Below, one piece after another: positions 7,687 to 14,887 of a DNA stretch of 32,622 bases (its first letter is position 1; each line of letters opens with the position of its first letter). The stretch is from an uncultured Clostridia bacterium (lineage in GTDB: Bacteria; Bacillota; Clostridia; Oscillospirales; Ruminococcaceae). Both the position numbers and the translations under genes were made by a program. The notes under the pieces were generated by a model. That model had not been told where the DNA came from and searched no databases. It saw only the letters and a program-made list of their open reading frames with translations. The stretch covers positions 1 to 32,622 of the forward strand of contig CALXBH010000067.1 in NCBI GenBank assembly GCA_944386475.1, read 5' to 3'.

Positions 7687-7786
7687 GATACGTTCCTCCT
7701 TGGGATTCTGCCCGGTTTAGGTGGGCTATAATATCGTTTGCTTGCCCGGAGTTTTGGATCGGCCGTTTTCCTTAGCTCTTGGCTTC

Positions 7787-7815
7787 ATTATACGAAGCCG
7801 GGCGCCAACTGTAAA
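7787..7815 (-). promoter_or_regulatory. Sigma-A type promoter for the MBL-fold gene
   Basis: Minus strand: -35 TTTACA (7810-7815), 17-bp spacer, -10 TATAAT (7787-7792). The leader to the start codon at 7686 is about 95 nt. Confidence 0.8.
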
Positions 7816-7842
7816 GTAAGCACTTTTTTGTAGCGTAGTTAC
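7816..7842. promoter_or_regulatory. Candidate HxlR operator beside the MBL promoter
   Basis: An imperfect inverted repeat, GTAAGCAC (7816-7823) and GTAGTTAC (7835-7842; the arms match at 6 of 8 positions when folded), directly abuts the -35 box. GTAA...TTAC arms around a T-rich centre resemble operators of YodB/HxlR-type regulators. Assignment is inference. Confidence 0.4.
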
Positions 7843-7967
7843 CAAAAGGGAACTATTGGCCGGTTACCGGGAGGAAACCAATGCGCAGCTGCGGGATTTT
7901 AGGCCTCTTCTGGCAGTTTTCCAACTTTTTTAAAATTTTTTTGGAATACTTGTTTTTATGGGGGAGC

Positions 7968-7996
7968 TTGACTCCGAACAGGCTGCATAGTATAAT
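7968..7996 (+). promoter_or_regulatory. Sigma-A type promoter for the HxlR regulator gene
   Basis: Plus strand: -35 TTGACT (7968-7973), 17-bp spacer, -10 TATAAT (7991-7996), about 45 bp ahead of the start codon. The rest of the 356-bp intergenic region 7687-8042 holds the opposing promoter and operator-like repeats and no gene that I can see. Confidence 0.82.
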
Positions 7997-8026
7997 TTAG
8001 ATGCATAATTTCGAAAAGATACTATG
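7986..8026. promoter_or_regulatory. 8-bp perfect inverted repeat overlapping the hxlR-type promoter
   Basis: CATAGTAT (7986-7993) overlaps the -10 box, and its exact complement ATACTATG lies at 8019-8026 just before the ribosome binding site. The arm centres are 33 bp apart, about three helical turns, which would suit two regulator dimers or an mRNA hairpin. Candidate autoregulatory site. Confidence 0.4.
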
Positions 8027-8042
8027 ATAGGAGGAAGCTTTT

Positions 8043-8378
8043 ATGAGTGAGCAAAAAACAACGAAAGATCTTCCTGCGTGCCCGGTGGAAACCACCCTGA
8101 CGCTCATTGGCGACAAGTGGAAGGTGCTGATTCTGCGGGATCTTCTTCCGGGGACCAAGCGCTTTGGCGAACTGAAAAAATCCATTGGCAGCGTATCCCA
8201 AAAGGTGTTGACCGCACAGCTGCGGGACATGGAAACAAGCGGGCTTGTCAGCAGAAAGGTGTATGCGGAGGTGCCGCCGCGGGTAGAATATTCTCTCACC
8301 GATCTGGGGCAAAGCCTGAAACCTATTCTGGATGCGATGCAAAACTGGGGAGAAAATTATAAAGCTGCACAAAACTAA
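8043..8378 (+). CDS. HxlR/YodB family winged-helix transcriptional regulator
   Basis: A 111-residue protein with the whole HxlR pattern: CPVETTLTLIGDKWKVLILRDL near the N-terminus, RFGELKKSIGSVSQKVLTAQLRDME recognition helix and PPRVEYSLTDLGQSL wing and end. The conserved N-terminal Cys13 is the residue that senses thiol-reactive electrophiles or diamide in YodB and HypR of Bacillus, so a redox or quinone trigger is plausible here. AGGAGG lies eight bases before the ATG. It is divergent from the MBL-fold gene and has its own promoter and inverted repeat, so self-regulation and control of the neighbour are both likely. Full length for the family. Confidence 0.93.
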   Translation: MSEQKTTKDLPACPVETTLTLIGDKWKVLILRDLLPGTKRFGELKKSIGSVSQKVLTAQLRDMETSGLVSRKVYAEVPPRVEYSLTDLGQSLKPILDAMQNWGENYKAAQN

Positions 8379-8418
8379 AAACAGCGGGTATCCGGTTTCC
8401 CGGATACCCGCTGTTTTT
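8377..8418. terminator. Strong bidirectional terminator
   Basis: An 18-bp perfect stem (8377-8394 and 8401-8418) with a 6-nt loop, flanked by A and T runs on both sides. It starts inside the regulator's stop codon and can also end transcription of the convergent lipoprotein gene. Confidence 0.9.
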
Positions 8419-8493
8419 ATCGGTTGGATTATCAGAGCCAGAACACAGCCGCGTTATAAGAACTGTCTCTTTGCTTTTTATGCTGATGGCGGT

Positions 8494-9090
8494 TTATTCC
8501 GTCACGCCCTGGGTCATGCTTTGCCCCATTTGGGTGATGGCGTTTATCATGCCGCCGGTCAGCGCATTGACCAAATCCTGATCCATAACGATCTTCCACT
8601 GACCTTCGCTGTCCTTGTTGACTGTGATGTCGACCGTGTTGGTGGCCGTTCCAGCGGAGTTAAGCTTTTCCTTCATGGTATCTACCAACTGCTGTTGCAG
8701 ATCTTCCGAGCTGGCCTGCCCACCTTGCTGCATATACAGGCTCATAGCCTCCTGCATCAAATCACTAAAAATAGTGGACATGTCTTTGGTGGTGATCTCC
8801 GTGGTGACCGTGGCGGTATCCCCGTCAACGTTTGAGCCGGTGATCTTATAGGTGAGCGCGCCAAAGACCTGTTTGTTGATTTCCTGAGATGTCTCGTCCT
8901 CCGAATCCAAGCTGAGGTCGGAAACGCTGCTGTCGCCGCTTTCAAAAACCTGATTCACCGTTTCCTGATCCAGGTTTTTAAGGGCGTCCAGTCCCTGCCG
9001 GACGGTGTCTTCGGGAGACGACGAACTGCAGGCAGCCAGTGACAAAAGCATACCCAGGGCTAAAATGAGTGAAATAACCTTTTTGCACAT
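8494..9090 (-). CDS. Small secreted lipoprotein, DUF-type, unknown function
   Basis: A 198-residue protein with a short positively charged start (MCKK), a hydrophobic segment and a lipobox LSLAAC, so Cys21 should become the lipidated first residue of the mature protein on the outer face of the membrane. The mature part starts with SSSSPEDTVRQGLDALKNLDQETVNQ, the start seen in DUF4878/DUF5105-type lipoproteins of Firmicutes (NTF2-like fold), followed by a beta-rich stretch and a Gln/Met-rich end. AGGAGGG lies seven bases upstream of the ATG. It is monocistronic with its own promoter. No catalytic motif is visible. Confidence 0.8.
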   Translation of the reverse strand: MCKKVISLILALGMLLSLAACSSSSPEDTVRQGLDALKNLDQETVNQVFESGDSSVSDLSLDSEDETSQEINKQVFGALTYKITGSNVDGDTATVTTEITTKDMSTIFSDLMQEAMSLYMQQGGQASSEDLQQQLVDTMKEKLNSAGTATNTVDITVNKDSEGQWKIVMDQDLVNALTGGMINAITQMGQSMTQGVTE

Positions 9091-9116
9091 AATGGATCCC
9101 TCCTAATTTTTATCAT

Positions 9117-9145
9117 ATTATACAACAAAATTTTAATAAATGCAA
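9117..9145 (-). promoter_or_regulatory. Promoter for the lipoprotein gene
   Basis: Minus strand: -35 TTGCAT (9140-9145), 17-bp spacer, -10 TATAAT (9117-9122), set in very AT-rich DNA. Confidence 0.75.
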
Positions 9146-9149
9146 CAAA

Positions 9150-9164
9150 AACAAACAGTTTGTT
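9150..9164. promoter_or_regulatory. 15-bp palindrome upstream of the lipoprotein promoter
   Basis: AACAAAC-A-GTTTGTT, perfect over seven base pairs per arm, sits four bases upstream of the -35 box. It could be an operator for an unknown regulator. In AT-rich DNA chance occurrence is possible. Confidence 0.35.
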
Positions 9165-9273
9165 ATAAAAAATTATTTTTTCTATCAATATTTTAGACAT
9201 AAAAGCTTTCTCATTGCATTTTATATGCTTTCGCGGTAAGATAAATACTATGGTTATAAAGGGGAGTGGTTAT

Positions 9274-10206
9274 GTGATTATCAGCGTCAGCCGTCGGACA
9301 GACATTCCCGCTTTTTATGCCGATTGGTTTTTTAACCGGCTGCAGGAAGGGTTTGTCTGCGTGCGCAACCCCATGAACCACCGGCAGGTCAGCCGGATCG
9401 TCCTCTCCCCCGACAGGGTGGACGGGATGGTGTTTTGGACAAAAAATCCCCGGCCGGTTTTGGACAGGCTTTCGGAACTGGCAAGATACCCCTATTATTT
9501 TCAGTGTACCATTACTCCCTACGGCCGGGATATGGAGCCTTTTATCCCGGACAAAAACAGGGTGGTGATCCCGGCGTTTCAAGAACTTTCCCGCCGGATT
9601 GGGCCAAAACGGGTGATTTGGCGGTATGATCCTGTTATATTAACAGGAAAATATACAATTAGTTATCACATTCGCGTTTTTACGCAGATGGCCGCCCGGC
9701 TGTCCGGCTATACCCAAAAGTGCATCATCAGCTTCGCGGACGATTATGCCCATATCCGGCGGCCCATGGCGGCCATAGGGCAGCAGCCCATCACCCGGGA
9801 GCAGATGCTCCTTTTGGCAGAACATATTGCCGGGATCGCTACCCGCCACCACATGACGGTGGAGACCTGTGCCGAGCAGGTGGATCTGGGACATCTGGGG
9901 ATCTCCCACGGGCATTGTATTGACCGCCGCCTGCTGGAAAACATAAGCGGCTATCCGCTGGCGGTGGGGAAAGACCCCTATCAGCGGGAGGCCTGCGGCT
10001 GTGCGGCCAGCGTGGATATCGGCGCTTACAACACCTGCCCTGGCGGCTGCCGGTACTGTTACGCGGTGAAAAGCCCTGCCAGGGCAGAGCAAAACCGCCT
10101 CCTCCACGATCCTCACTCGCCGTTACTGTTTGGCAAGCTGGGGCCGGAGGACGTGGTAAAGGACAGGCAGGGCGGTTCTGATAAAATATCCCAGCTGCAC
10201 TTTTAA
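9274..10206 (+). CDS. DUF1848 family protein with a C-terminal CxxxCxxC motif
   Basis: Recognised by the opening IISVSRRTDIPAFYADWFFNRL, the VRNPMN motif, VDGMVFWTKNP and the late YNTCPGGCRYCYA; this is the DUF1848 pattern. I chose the GTG at 9274 over upstream ATG codons because AAGGGGAG lies seven to eight bases before it and the family starts with this sequence. The protein is then 310 residues. Cys255, Cys259 and Cys262 form the C-x3-C-x2-C spacing of a radical-SAM [4Fe-4S] site, but near the C-terminus. Cys241 and Cys243 add two more possible ligands. Function is unknown; a Fe-S or radical role is inferred from the motif only. It stands alone between a lipoprotein and an acetyltransferase. 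Confidence 0.88.
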   Translation: MIISVSRRTDIPAFYADWFFNRLQEGFVCVRNPMNHRQVSRIVLSPDRVDGMVFWTKNPRPVLDRLSELARYPYYFQCTITPYGRDMEPFIPDKNRVVIPAFQELSRRIGPKRVIWRYDPVILTGKYTISYHIRVFTQMAARLSGYTQKCIISFADDYAHIRRPMAAIGQQPITREQMLLLAEHIAGIATRHHMTVETCAEQVDLGHLGISHGHCIDRRLLENISGYPLAVGKDPYQREACGCAASVDIGAYNTCPGGCRYCYAVKSPARAEQNRLLHDPHSPLLFGKLGPEDVVKDRQGGSDKISQLHF

Positions 10207-10268
10207 CAAAGTTATCTTTAGCTTGTAAAGGAATCTTGCTTAACGCAAAATCGAAAGGATGAACACAA

Positions 10269-10841
10269 ATGACCGAAAAAGAGAAAGCCCGGGCGGGGCA
10301 GTTGTATTTTAGCGGGGAGGAACAGCTTACCAAAGAGCGCGCCGCCTGTAAAGATCTTTGCTTTGCCTATAACCGGACCCTTCCCTCTAAACTGGAGGAG
10401 CGGGACAAGCTGATGCGCCGGATTTTGGGAAAAGCCGGGAAGGAGCTTTTAATCGAGCCGGTGTTTTGGTGCGATTACGGCTACAATATTGAGGTGGGCG
10501 ACAATTTTTATATGAACCACGGCGGCGTGATTTTAGACTGCGCTCCCGTTGTGTTTGGCGATTATGTGTTTGTAGGGCCCAACTGCGGCTTTTACACCGC
10601 CGGCCACCCCTTGGACGTGGATCGCCGCAACCAATATTTGGAGTTTGCAAAGCCCATTATCGTGGGCAATAACGTCTGGATTGGCGGCGGGGTGCGGGTG
10701 ATGCCCGGCGTGACCATCGGGGACAACACCGTCATCGCCGGCGGCAGCGTGGTGACTAAGGATATCCCCTCGGGGGTGGTCGCCGCGGGGAATCCCTGCC
10801 GGGTGATGCGGGAGATCACGCCGGAGGATGCCCTTCGGTAA
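10269..10841 (+). CDS. maa: Sugar O-acetyltransferase, Maa/LacA/NodL family
   Basis: A 190-residue left-handed beta-helix acetyltransferase. The N-terminal Mac domain reads AGQLYFSGEEQLTKERAACKDLC. It is followed by hexapeptide repeats (IEVGDNFYMNHGGVILDCAPVVFGDYVF...) with the catalytic His in YTAGHPLD, and ends with VVTKDIPSGVVAAGNPCRVMR, the hallmark C-terminus. It transfers acetyl from acetyl-CoA to a hydroxyl of maltose, glucose or a related sugar in the cytoplasm, probably for detoxification of non-metabolised sugars. An AAAGGA site precedes the ATG. It is a single gene, 62 bp after the DUF1848 gene, followed by a terminator. The exact sugar cannot be told from sequence. Confidence 0.93.
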   Translation: MTEKEKARAGQLYFSGEEQLTKERAACKDLCFAYNRTLPSKLEERDKLMRRILGKAGKELLIEPVFWCDYGYNIEVGDNFYMNHGGVILDCAPVVFGDYVFVGPNCGFYTAGHPLDVDRRNQYLEFAKPIIVGNNVWIGGGVRVMPGVTIGDNTVIAGGSVVTKDIPSGVVAAGNPCRVMREITPEDALR

Positions 10842-10867
10842 AAAAGCGCGGACTTGAGCTGTTTATG

Positions 10868-10914
10868 AAAAAAGCACTTACAGCCCATACCATGTGGGCT
10901 GTAAGTGCTTTTTT
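10868..10914. terminator. Bidirectional terminator between acetyltransferase and sulfatase genes
   Basis: A 20-bp perfect stem (10868-10887 and 10895-10914) with a 7-nt loop; six A at one end and six T at the other make it work in both directions between convergent genes. Confidence 0.92.
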
Positions 10915-10937
10915 CGCGTGATATGTGTTTTTTCGGC

Positions 10938-12383
10938 TTATTTTATGTTATCCAAATCCCAGTCGGTGTGCAGAGTGGCGGTTTTTAAAATCAGCCGGTC
11001 CCTCGTCCAGTGGTCCCGGTAATAGGAGCAGGTGCTAAACTGATCGTTTATCTGCGCCATTTTTTGTTTCATAAGCTCCCGCAGCCGGTTTAAGACGTCT
11101 TTATAAGCCGGATCGCCCGCCAGATTGTGCATCTGGTAAGGGTCGGCTTTGTTGTCAAACAAAAGCTCCTGCCCGTCGCTAAGATAGGTGGCATAGGTGT
11201 ACTGCTTGTCCCGGAAGGCGCGCCATTCGTGGCCGTCCTCCCAGTCGGCGGTAGCGCCGGTGCCCATCATCAAAGCGCCTTCCGGTTCCTTTCCGCCCTG
11301 GCCGGTGATGGAGCCGCTGAGATCCATTCCCTCCACCTGATCCTGAGGGTAGGGAAGCCCCATCATGGTCAAAAAGGTGGGCATAATGTCCACCGTATTC
11401 AGGCAGACGTCGCAGGTGCTTCCCGGTTTTGTATGTCCCGGCCAACGCACCAAAAAGGGCACCCGCACCGCTTCTTCATAAAAGATGTTTTTCGCCCGGC
11501 GTCCGTGGGCGCCGAACAGCTCCCCGTGGTCGGAGGTAAACACAAAAATGGTGTCGTCCCGAAGGCCCAGATCGTCCATCGCCTGTAGTAAGCGTCCCAC
11601 ATTGTCGTCCAGATTGGCGGCCATGGCGTAGTATACCCGCATCCATTCGGGGAGGGCTTTGCGCTCCTTTTCATTCAAGCGGGCCCAGGCGTCCGCGTGG
11701 GGGTCGTTTTCCGGCAGGTAGTTGGGGGGCAGGGAAAAGTCCTCGTCTTTGAACAGTTCCAGATACTCCGGAGGCACATTTTCCGGCACCCAGGGGTCAT
11801 GGGGAGTGCCTAGGGATAAAAACAGGGCGAAGGGCTTATCCCCTTGAGAAAGCCGCTTTAAATGCTCGATGGCCAGATCGGTCTGGCCGTCCGGCTCGTA
11901 CTTGTCAAAAAAGATCTTTTCCGGGGAATTTAAGTGGTAATAAGCGTGGGGGCGATAGTATTCATGATGGAAGTTATAGGCCGCGAAGAAATCGTCAAAG
12001 CCCAGACGGTCCGGCCCCGCGGGAATATAGGAGTTTTTGGGGTCCTCGTGATTGCCCCATTCGTTGGCGTACAGGTGCCACTTGCCGATGTAAGCCGTTT
12101 CATAGCCGCCGTCGTTTAGCTCGTGGGCCAGGCACCGGTGATCGGTGTTCATCCGGATCTCGTTGATGACCATGCCGGTGCTGGTGGTGTATTTGCCGGT
12201 GAACAGGCTGGCCCGGTAGGGGGCGCAGACAGGATGGCCGGACACGGCGTTGCACAAATTGACGCTTTCCGCCGCCAGGCGGTCGATGTGGGGCGTTTTC
12301 GCCTTTTTGTCCCCGGTATAGCCGCAGGAGGAATACCGAAGCTGGTCTGCAAAGACGTAGACAAGGTTGGGATGTTTGTTCAT
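10938..12383 (-). CDS. Cys-type sulfatase (S1 family), cytoplasmic
   Basis: A 481-residue alkaline-phosphatase-superfamily sulfatase. The opening NLVYVFADQLR supplies metal ligands; Cys53 in HPVCAPYRASLFTGK is the C-x-P-x-R site that is oxidised to formylglycine; GKWHL, TPHDPW and VFTSDHGELFGAHG complete the active site. The middle of the signature is Tyr (CAPYR) where Ser or Ala is usual. No signal peptide is visible, so the substrate must be an imported sulfated sugar or similar small ester. The maturase gene lies directly upstream with a 60-bp gap, and AAGGAG precedes the ATG by nine bases. It is the last gene of the chr-chr-anSME-sulfatase row and ends at the shared terminator. Substrate is not predictable from sequence alone. 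Confidence 0.93.
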   Translation of the reverse strand: MNKHPNLVYVFADQLRYSSCGYTGDKKAKTPHIDRLAAESVNLCNAVSGHPVCAPYRASLFTGKYTTSTGMVINEIRMNTDHRCLAHELNDGGYETAYIGKWHLYANEWGNHEDPKNSYIPAGPDRLGFDDFFAAYNFHHEYYRPHAYYHLNSPEKIFFDKYEPDGQTDLAIEHLKRLSQGDKPFALFLSLGTPHDPWVPENVPPEYLELFKDEDFSLPPNYLPENDPHADAWARLNEKERKALPEWMRVYYAMAANLDDNVGRLLQAMDDLGLRDDTIFVFTSDHGELFGAHGRRAKNIFYEEAVRVPFLVRWPGHTKPGSTCDVCLNTVDIMPTFLTMMGLPYPQDQVEGMDLSGSITGQGGKEPEGALMMGTGATADWEDGHEWRAFRDKQYTYATYLSDGQELLFDNKADPYQMHNLAGDPAYKDVLNRLRELMKQKMAQINDQFSTCSYYRDHWTRDRLILKTATLHTDWDLDNIK

Positions 12384-12443
12384 GGTGTCAAACTCCTTTT
12401 TAAATAAAATCTGGTATCCAAAGCTCCTTAGAGAGCATAAGAA

Positions 12444-13547
12444 TCAGGAAAACACAGCTGCCGCCGTCTGCCGGATGGCGGGAAGGCAGGCCGTCAGAAA
12501 ATCTTTATAGGGGCAGTAGCCGGGCTCGCTGTAATAAAAATCCCGGTACCGGCGGCAGCCACCGCCGCACATCCGGCGGACGGGGCAGGAAGGGCAAAGA
12601 TCCCCGAATGGAACAGGCGTTTTAAAAAACGCCTCCATGCCGGGGGAGCGGGAAAGCTCTTCAAAAGAGCTTTCCAAAATGCTGCCGCACCGGAATTCAT
12701 CCAATACATAAAAGTCGCAGGGGTAAACGCCGCCGTCCGCCTCGATGACAAACTGGGGGTGGCAGTGCCCCATCATACCGCACATCTCTGGCGGCTGGCC
12801 GGCCGCCATCCGCACCAGGTTGTCAAACAGCCGGATGCTCATATAATAGCCCTTTTGAAACTCCTCCCGCCAGAGGGCGAACAGTTCCTTTAAAAAGGCG
12901 GCGTACTGCCGGGGAGAAAGAGCGTAGGGGGCCTGTTCGCTTGGATTTTCCAGCGGGGCAAGACAGGGGATAAACTGCACATAATCAAAGCCCTTGCTTT
13001 TTAAAAAGCGAAACAGCTGCCGGGGACGGCGGGCGGCCTGCTTGGTGATGACCGACAGGATATTGAATTCTACGCCGTGCTCCTTTAACAAAGCCGCCGA
13101 GCGGAGCACCCGCTCCGCCGTCCCTCTGCCTGAGGCGTCCACCCGATTTAGGTCGTGGAGGGATTCCTCCCCGTCCAAAGAAAGGCCCACTAAAAAGCCG
13201 TATTCCCGGAACAGGCGGCACCAGTCCTCGTCAATGGTGACGCCGTTTGTCTGGATGGAATAGGAAAGGGTTGCCTTTTCCGGCTTATGTTCTTTGGCAT
13301 AGGTGGTAAACCGGCGGAAAAATTCAATTCCCGCCAGGGTGGGTTCCCCTCCCTGGAAGGCAAAGCAGACCGTGCCGGAGGGGCACTGGGCAAACGCCCG
13401 GTCGATTAAAATACGGGCGGTGGCCTCCTCCATAATCCCGTAGGATTTTACCTGCCTTAAATCGCTTACATCCGCGTAAAAACAGTAGCGGCAGCGAAGG
13501 TCGCACAGGGAGGAAGCGGGTTTGATTAAAACCGAAAATACACTCAT
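12444..13547 (-). CDS. Anaerobic sulfatase-maturating enzyme (radical SAM, SPASM)
   Basis: A 367-residue radical-SAM enzyme that converts the active-site Cys of sulfatases to formylglycine without oxygen. Cys15, Cys19 and Cys22 form CDLRCRYC; FQGGEPTLAG is the SAM-binding GGE motif; QTNG and LSLDG follow. The C-terminal SPASM domain has CGMMGHC, CDFYVLDEFRC and CPSCPVRRMCGGGC for two auxiliary [4Fe-4S] clusters. The open frame extends upstream to 13706, but I chose the ATG at 13547: AGGAG lies seven bases before it and the family starts with MSxxSVLIKPAS-like sequence. It sits 26 bp after the transporter gene and 60 bp ahead of the sulfatase, its obvious substrate. Confidence 0.95.
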   Translation of the reverse strand: MSVFSVLIKPASSLCDLRCRYCFYADVSDLRQVKSYGIMEEATARILIDRAFAQCPSGTVCFAFQGGEPTLAGIEFFRRFTTYAKEHKPEKATLSYSIQTNGVTIDEDWCRLFREYGFLVGLSLDGEESLHDLNRVDASGRGTAERVLRSAALLKEHGVEFNILSVITKQAARRPRQLFRFLKSKGFDYVQFIPCLAPLENPSEQAPYALSPRQYAAFLKELFALWREEFQKGYYMSIRLFDNLVRMAAGQPPEMCGMMGHCHPQFVIEADGGVYPCDFYVLDEFRCGSILESSFEELSRSPGMEAFFKTPVPFGDLCPSCPVRRMCGGGCRRYRDFYYSEPGYCPYKDFLTACLPAIRQTAAAVFS

Positions 13548-13573
13548 ACAAAAACTCCTGTTAAAGATAAAAG

Positions 13574-14179
13574 TCAGGCGCTTATAAACGGGAAGGGGAT
13601 TCCGGCGGCTTTTAAGATCAGGTAAAGGACAAGGGAAACACCGCCTGCTCCCAGCATGACAAAGATGGGGTTTAATTTTTTGGCCTTTCGCAGAATAAAA
13701 AAGCACAGCACAAAAAACACGATGGCAAGCCAGTCGATATTTTGCAGCCGGAAGGCTTCATCGGTGCGGGGATAGATGGAAAGCTGCAAAATCGACACCC
13801 CGGCGGAGGCGATCAAAGCGACGATCGCTGGGCGGAGTCCGCCCAGTATCCCCTGGATCACCGGGACGTTTCGATATTTTTGATAGATAAACGCCAGCGT
13901 CAGCACGATGATGCAGGAGGGCAGTACGCAGCCAAAGGTGGCGACCAGCGCGCCGGGGATTCCTCCCACCCGGATGCCCACAAAGGTGGCGCAGTTGATC
14001 GCCACCGGCCCGGGGGTCATCTGGGAGATGGTGATAATGTCCACAAACTCGGTCATATCCATCCAGTGGTACAGGTCTACCACCTGGGACTGGATAAGCG
14101 GCACCGAGGCATAGCCGCCGCCAAAGCTGAACAGGCCGATTTTCATAAAGCTCCAAAGAAGTTCCAGGTAGATCATCAT
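13574..14179 (-). CDS. Chromate/sulfate transporter (CHR family), half-size subunit 2
   Basis: A 201-residue membrane protein with CHR-family motifs: SFGGGYASVPLIQ near the N-terminus and SQMTPGPVAINCATFVGIRVGG in the first half, plus about six hydrophobic segments. Half-size CHR proteins work as pairs with the adjacent gene. The family exports chromate in exchange for sulfate in studied cases; in gut anaerobes the natural anion is uncertain. The start is the ATG at 14179, which overlaps the upstream stop by 4 bp (ATGA); longer upstream reading into the first subunit's gene is an artefact of open frame. Confidence 0.9.
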   Translation of the reverse strand: MMIYLELLWSFMKIGLFSFGGGYASVPLIQSQVVDLYHWMDMTEFVDIITISQMTPGPVAINCATFVGIRVGGIPGALVATFGCVLPSCIIVLTLAFIYQKYRNVPVIQGILGGLRPAIVALIASAGVSILQLSIYPRTDEAFRLQNIDWLAIVFFVLCFFILRKAKKLNPIFVMLGAGGVSLVLYLILKAAGIPFPFISA

Positions 14180-14748
14180 GCCTGCTTCCCGCCTTTCCGC
14201 TGGCTGTACAGGGTGGTCAGCGCGCCGATGGCGCCGCAGATCAGGATGATAAGCATCACGTTTACCCCGAACACACACACCGCCGCAAAGGATAACAGCA
14301 TCACGGTGATGGGGAGCCACTGTTTCTTTTTCACAACCTCCATCCCCATGGACAGCACGATGTCGGCAATAACGGCGCCTACCGCCACCTGCATCCCCCA
14401 TAAAACCGCCCGCACCGCACCGGAGTTTTTAAAGGCAATGTAAAAATAAGAGATCACCGACAAAAGAAGCAGGGGCGGCAAAACGGTGCCTATAATGGAG
14501 ATCAGCGCGCCGGGAAGCCCGGCCACCCGGTAGCCAATGAGGATCGCGGCGTTGACAGCAATGGCGCCGGGAGAGGACTGGGCGATGGCGGCGATGTCCA
14601 GCATCTCCTCTTTTTCCAGCCAGTGGAACTTGTCCACGAATTTGCGCTGCATCAGGGGGATCATTACATAGCCGCCGCCAAAGGTAAAGGCGCTCAGGGT
14701 AAAAGTAGAGGCGAACAGGCGAAGATAAAAACGCAGGTCTTTTTTCAC
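14176..14748 (-). CDS. Chromate/sulfate transporter (CHR family), half-size subunit 1
   Basis: A 190-residue membrane protein paralogous to its downstream neighbour: FTFGGGYVMIPLMQ and AQSSPGAIAVNAAILIGYRVAGLPGA are the matching CHR motifs. Together the two halves would give one full transporter with inverted halves. GTG start with AAGGAG eleven bases upstream. It is first in the row of two transporters, anSME and sulfatase, driven by the promoter at 14803-14831 and divergent from a LysR gene that probably controls it. Confidence 0.9.
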   Translation of the reverse strand: MKKDLRFYLRLFASTFTLSAFTFGGGYVMIPLMQRKFVDKFHWLEKEEMLDIAAIAQSSPGAIAVNAAILIGYRVAGLPGALISIIGTVLPPLLLLSVISYFYIAFKNSGAVRAVLWGMQVAVGAVIADIVLSMGMEVVKKKQWLPITVMLLSFAAVCVFGVNVMLIILICGAIGALTTLYSQRKGGKQA

Positions 14749-14802
14749 AGGGGCCGCTTCTCCTTTTTCAGAATCTTGATCCTTTCTTTTGTAACAATTT
14801 CC

Positions 14803-14831
14803 ATTATAACGGTTGCAGCTTGATATGTAAA
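14803..14831 (-). promoter_or_regulatory. Promoter of the chr-chr-anSME-sulfatase row
   Basis: Minus strand: -35 TTTACA (14826-14831), 17-bp spacer, -10 TATAAT (14803-14808). It overlaps the opposing LysR promoter almost fully, so the two transcripts should compete. Confidence 0.8.
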
Positions 14832-14859
14832 ATATTATAATTCATATGGGTAACATTAT
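14813..14859 (+). promoter_or_regulatory. Promoter of the first LysR gene and candidate LysR site
   Basis: Plus strand: -35 TTGCAG (14813-14818), 17-bp spacer, -10 TATAAT (14836-14841). ATAAT (14837-14841) and ATTAT (14855-14859) form an inverted repeat with a 13-bp gap over the start region, compatible with autoregulation by a LysR dimer. The operator assignment is tentative. Confidence 0.7.
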
Positions 14860-14887
14860 TTTTTTGTTATGAAAGAGGAGGAGCGTT

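Noticed and set aside
7072-7731. Plus-strand open frame opposite the MBL-fold gene
   Set aside because: It has no start signals; the minus strand has a family match, a strong ribosome binding site and a promoter.
7843-7967. Riboswitch or small RNA in the HxlR/MBL intergenic region
   Set aside because: I see no conserved fold that I recognise; the region is explained by two promoters and operator-like repeats.
12444-13706. Longer anSME starting at 13706
   Set aside because: The extra 53 residues have no family match and run into the transporter gene; AGGAG before the ATG at 13547 fixes the start.
13574-14401. N-terminal extension of the second CHR gene to 14401
   Set aside because: The extra 74 residues are out-of-frame reading of the first CHR gene; the ATGA overlap at 14176-14179 gives the natural start.
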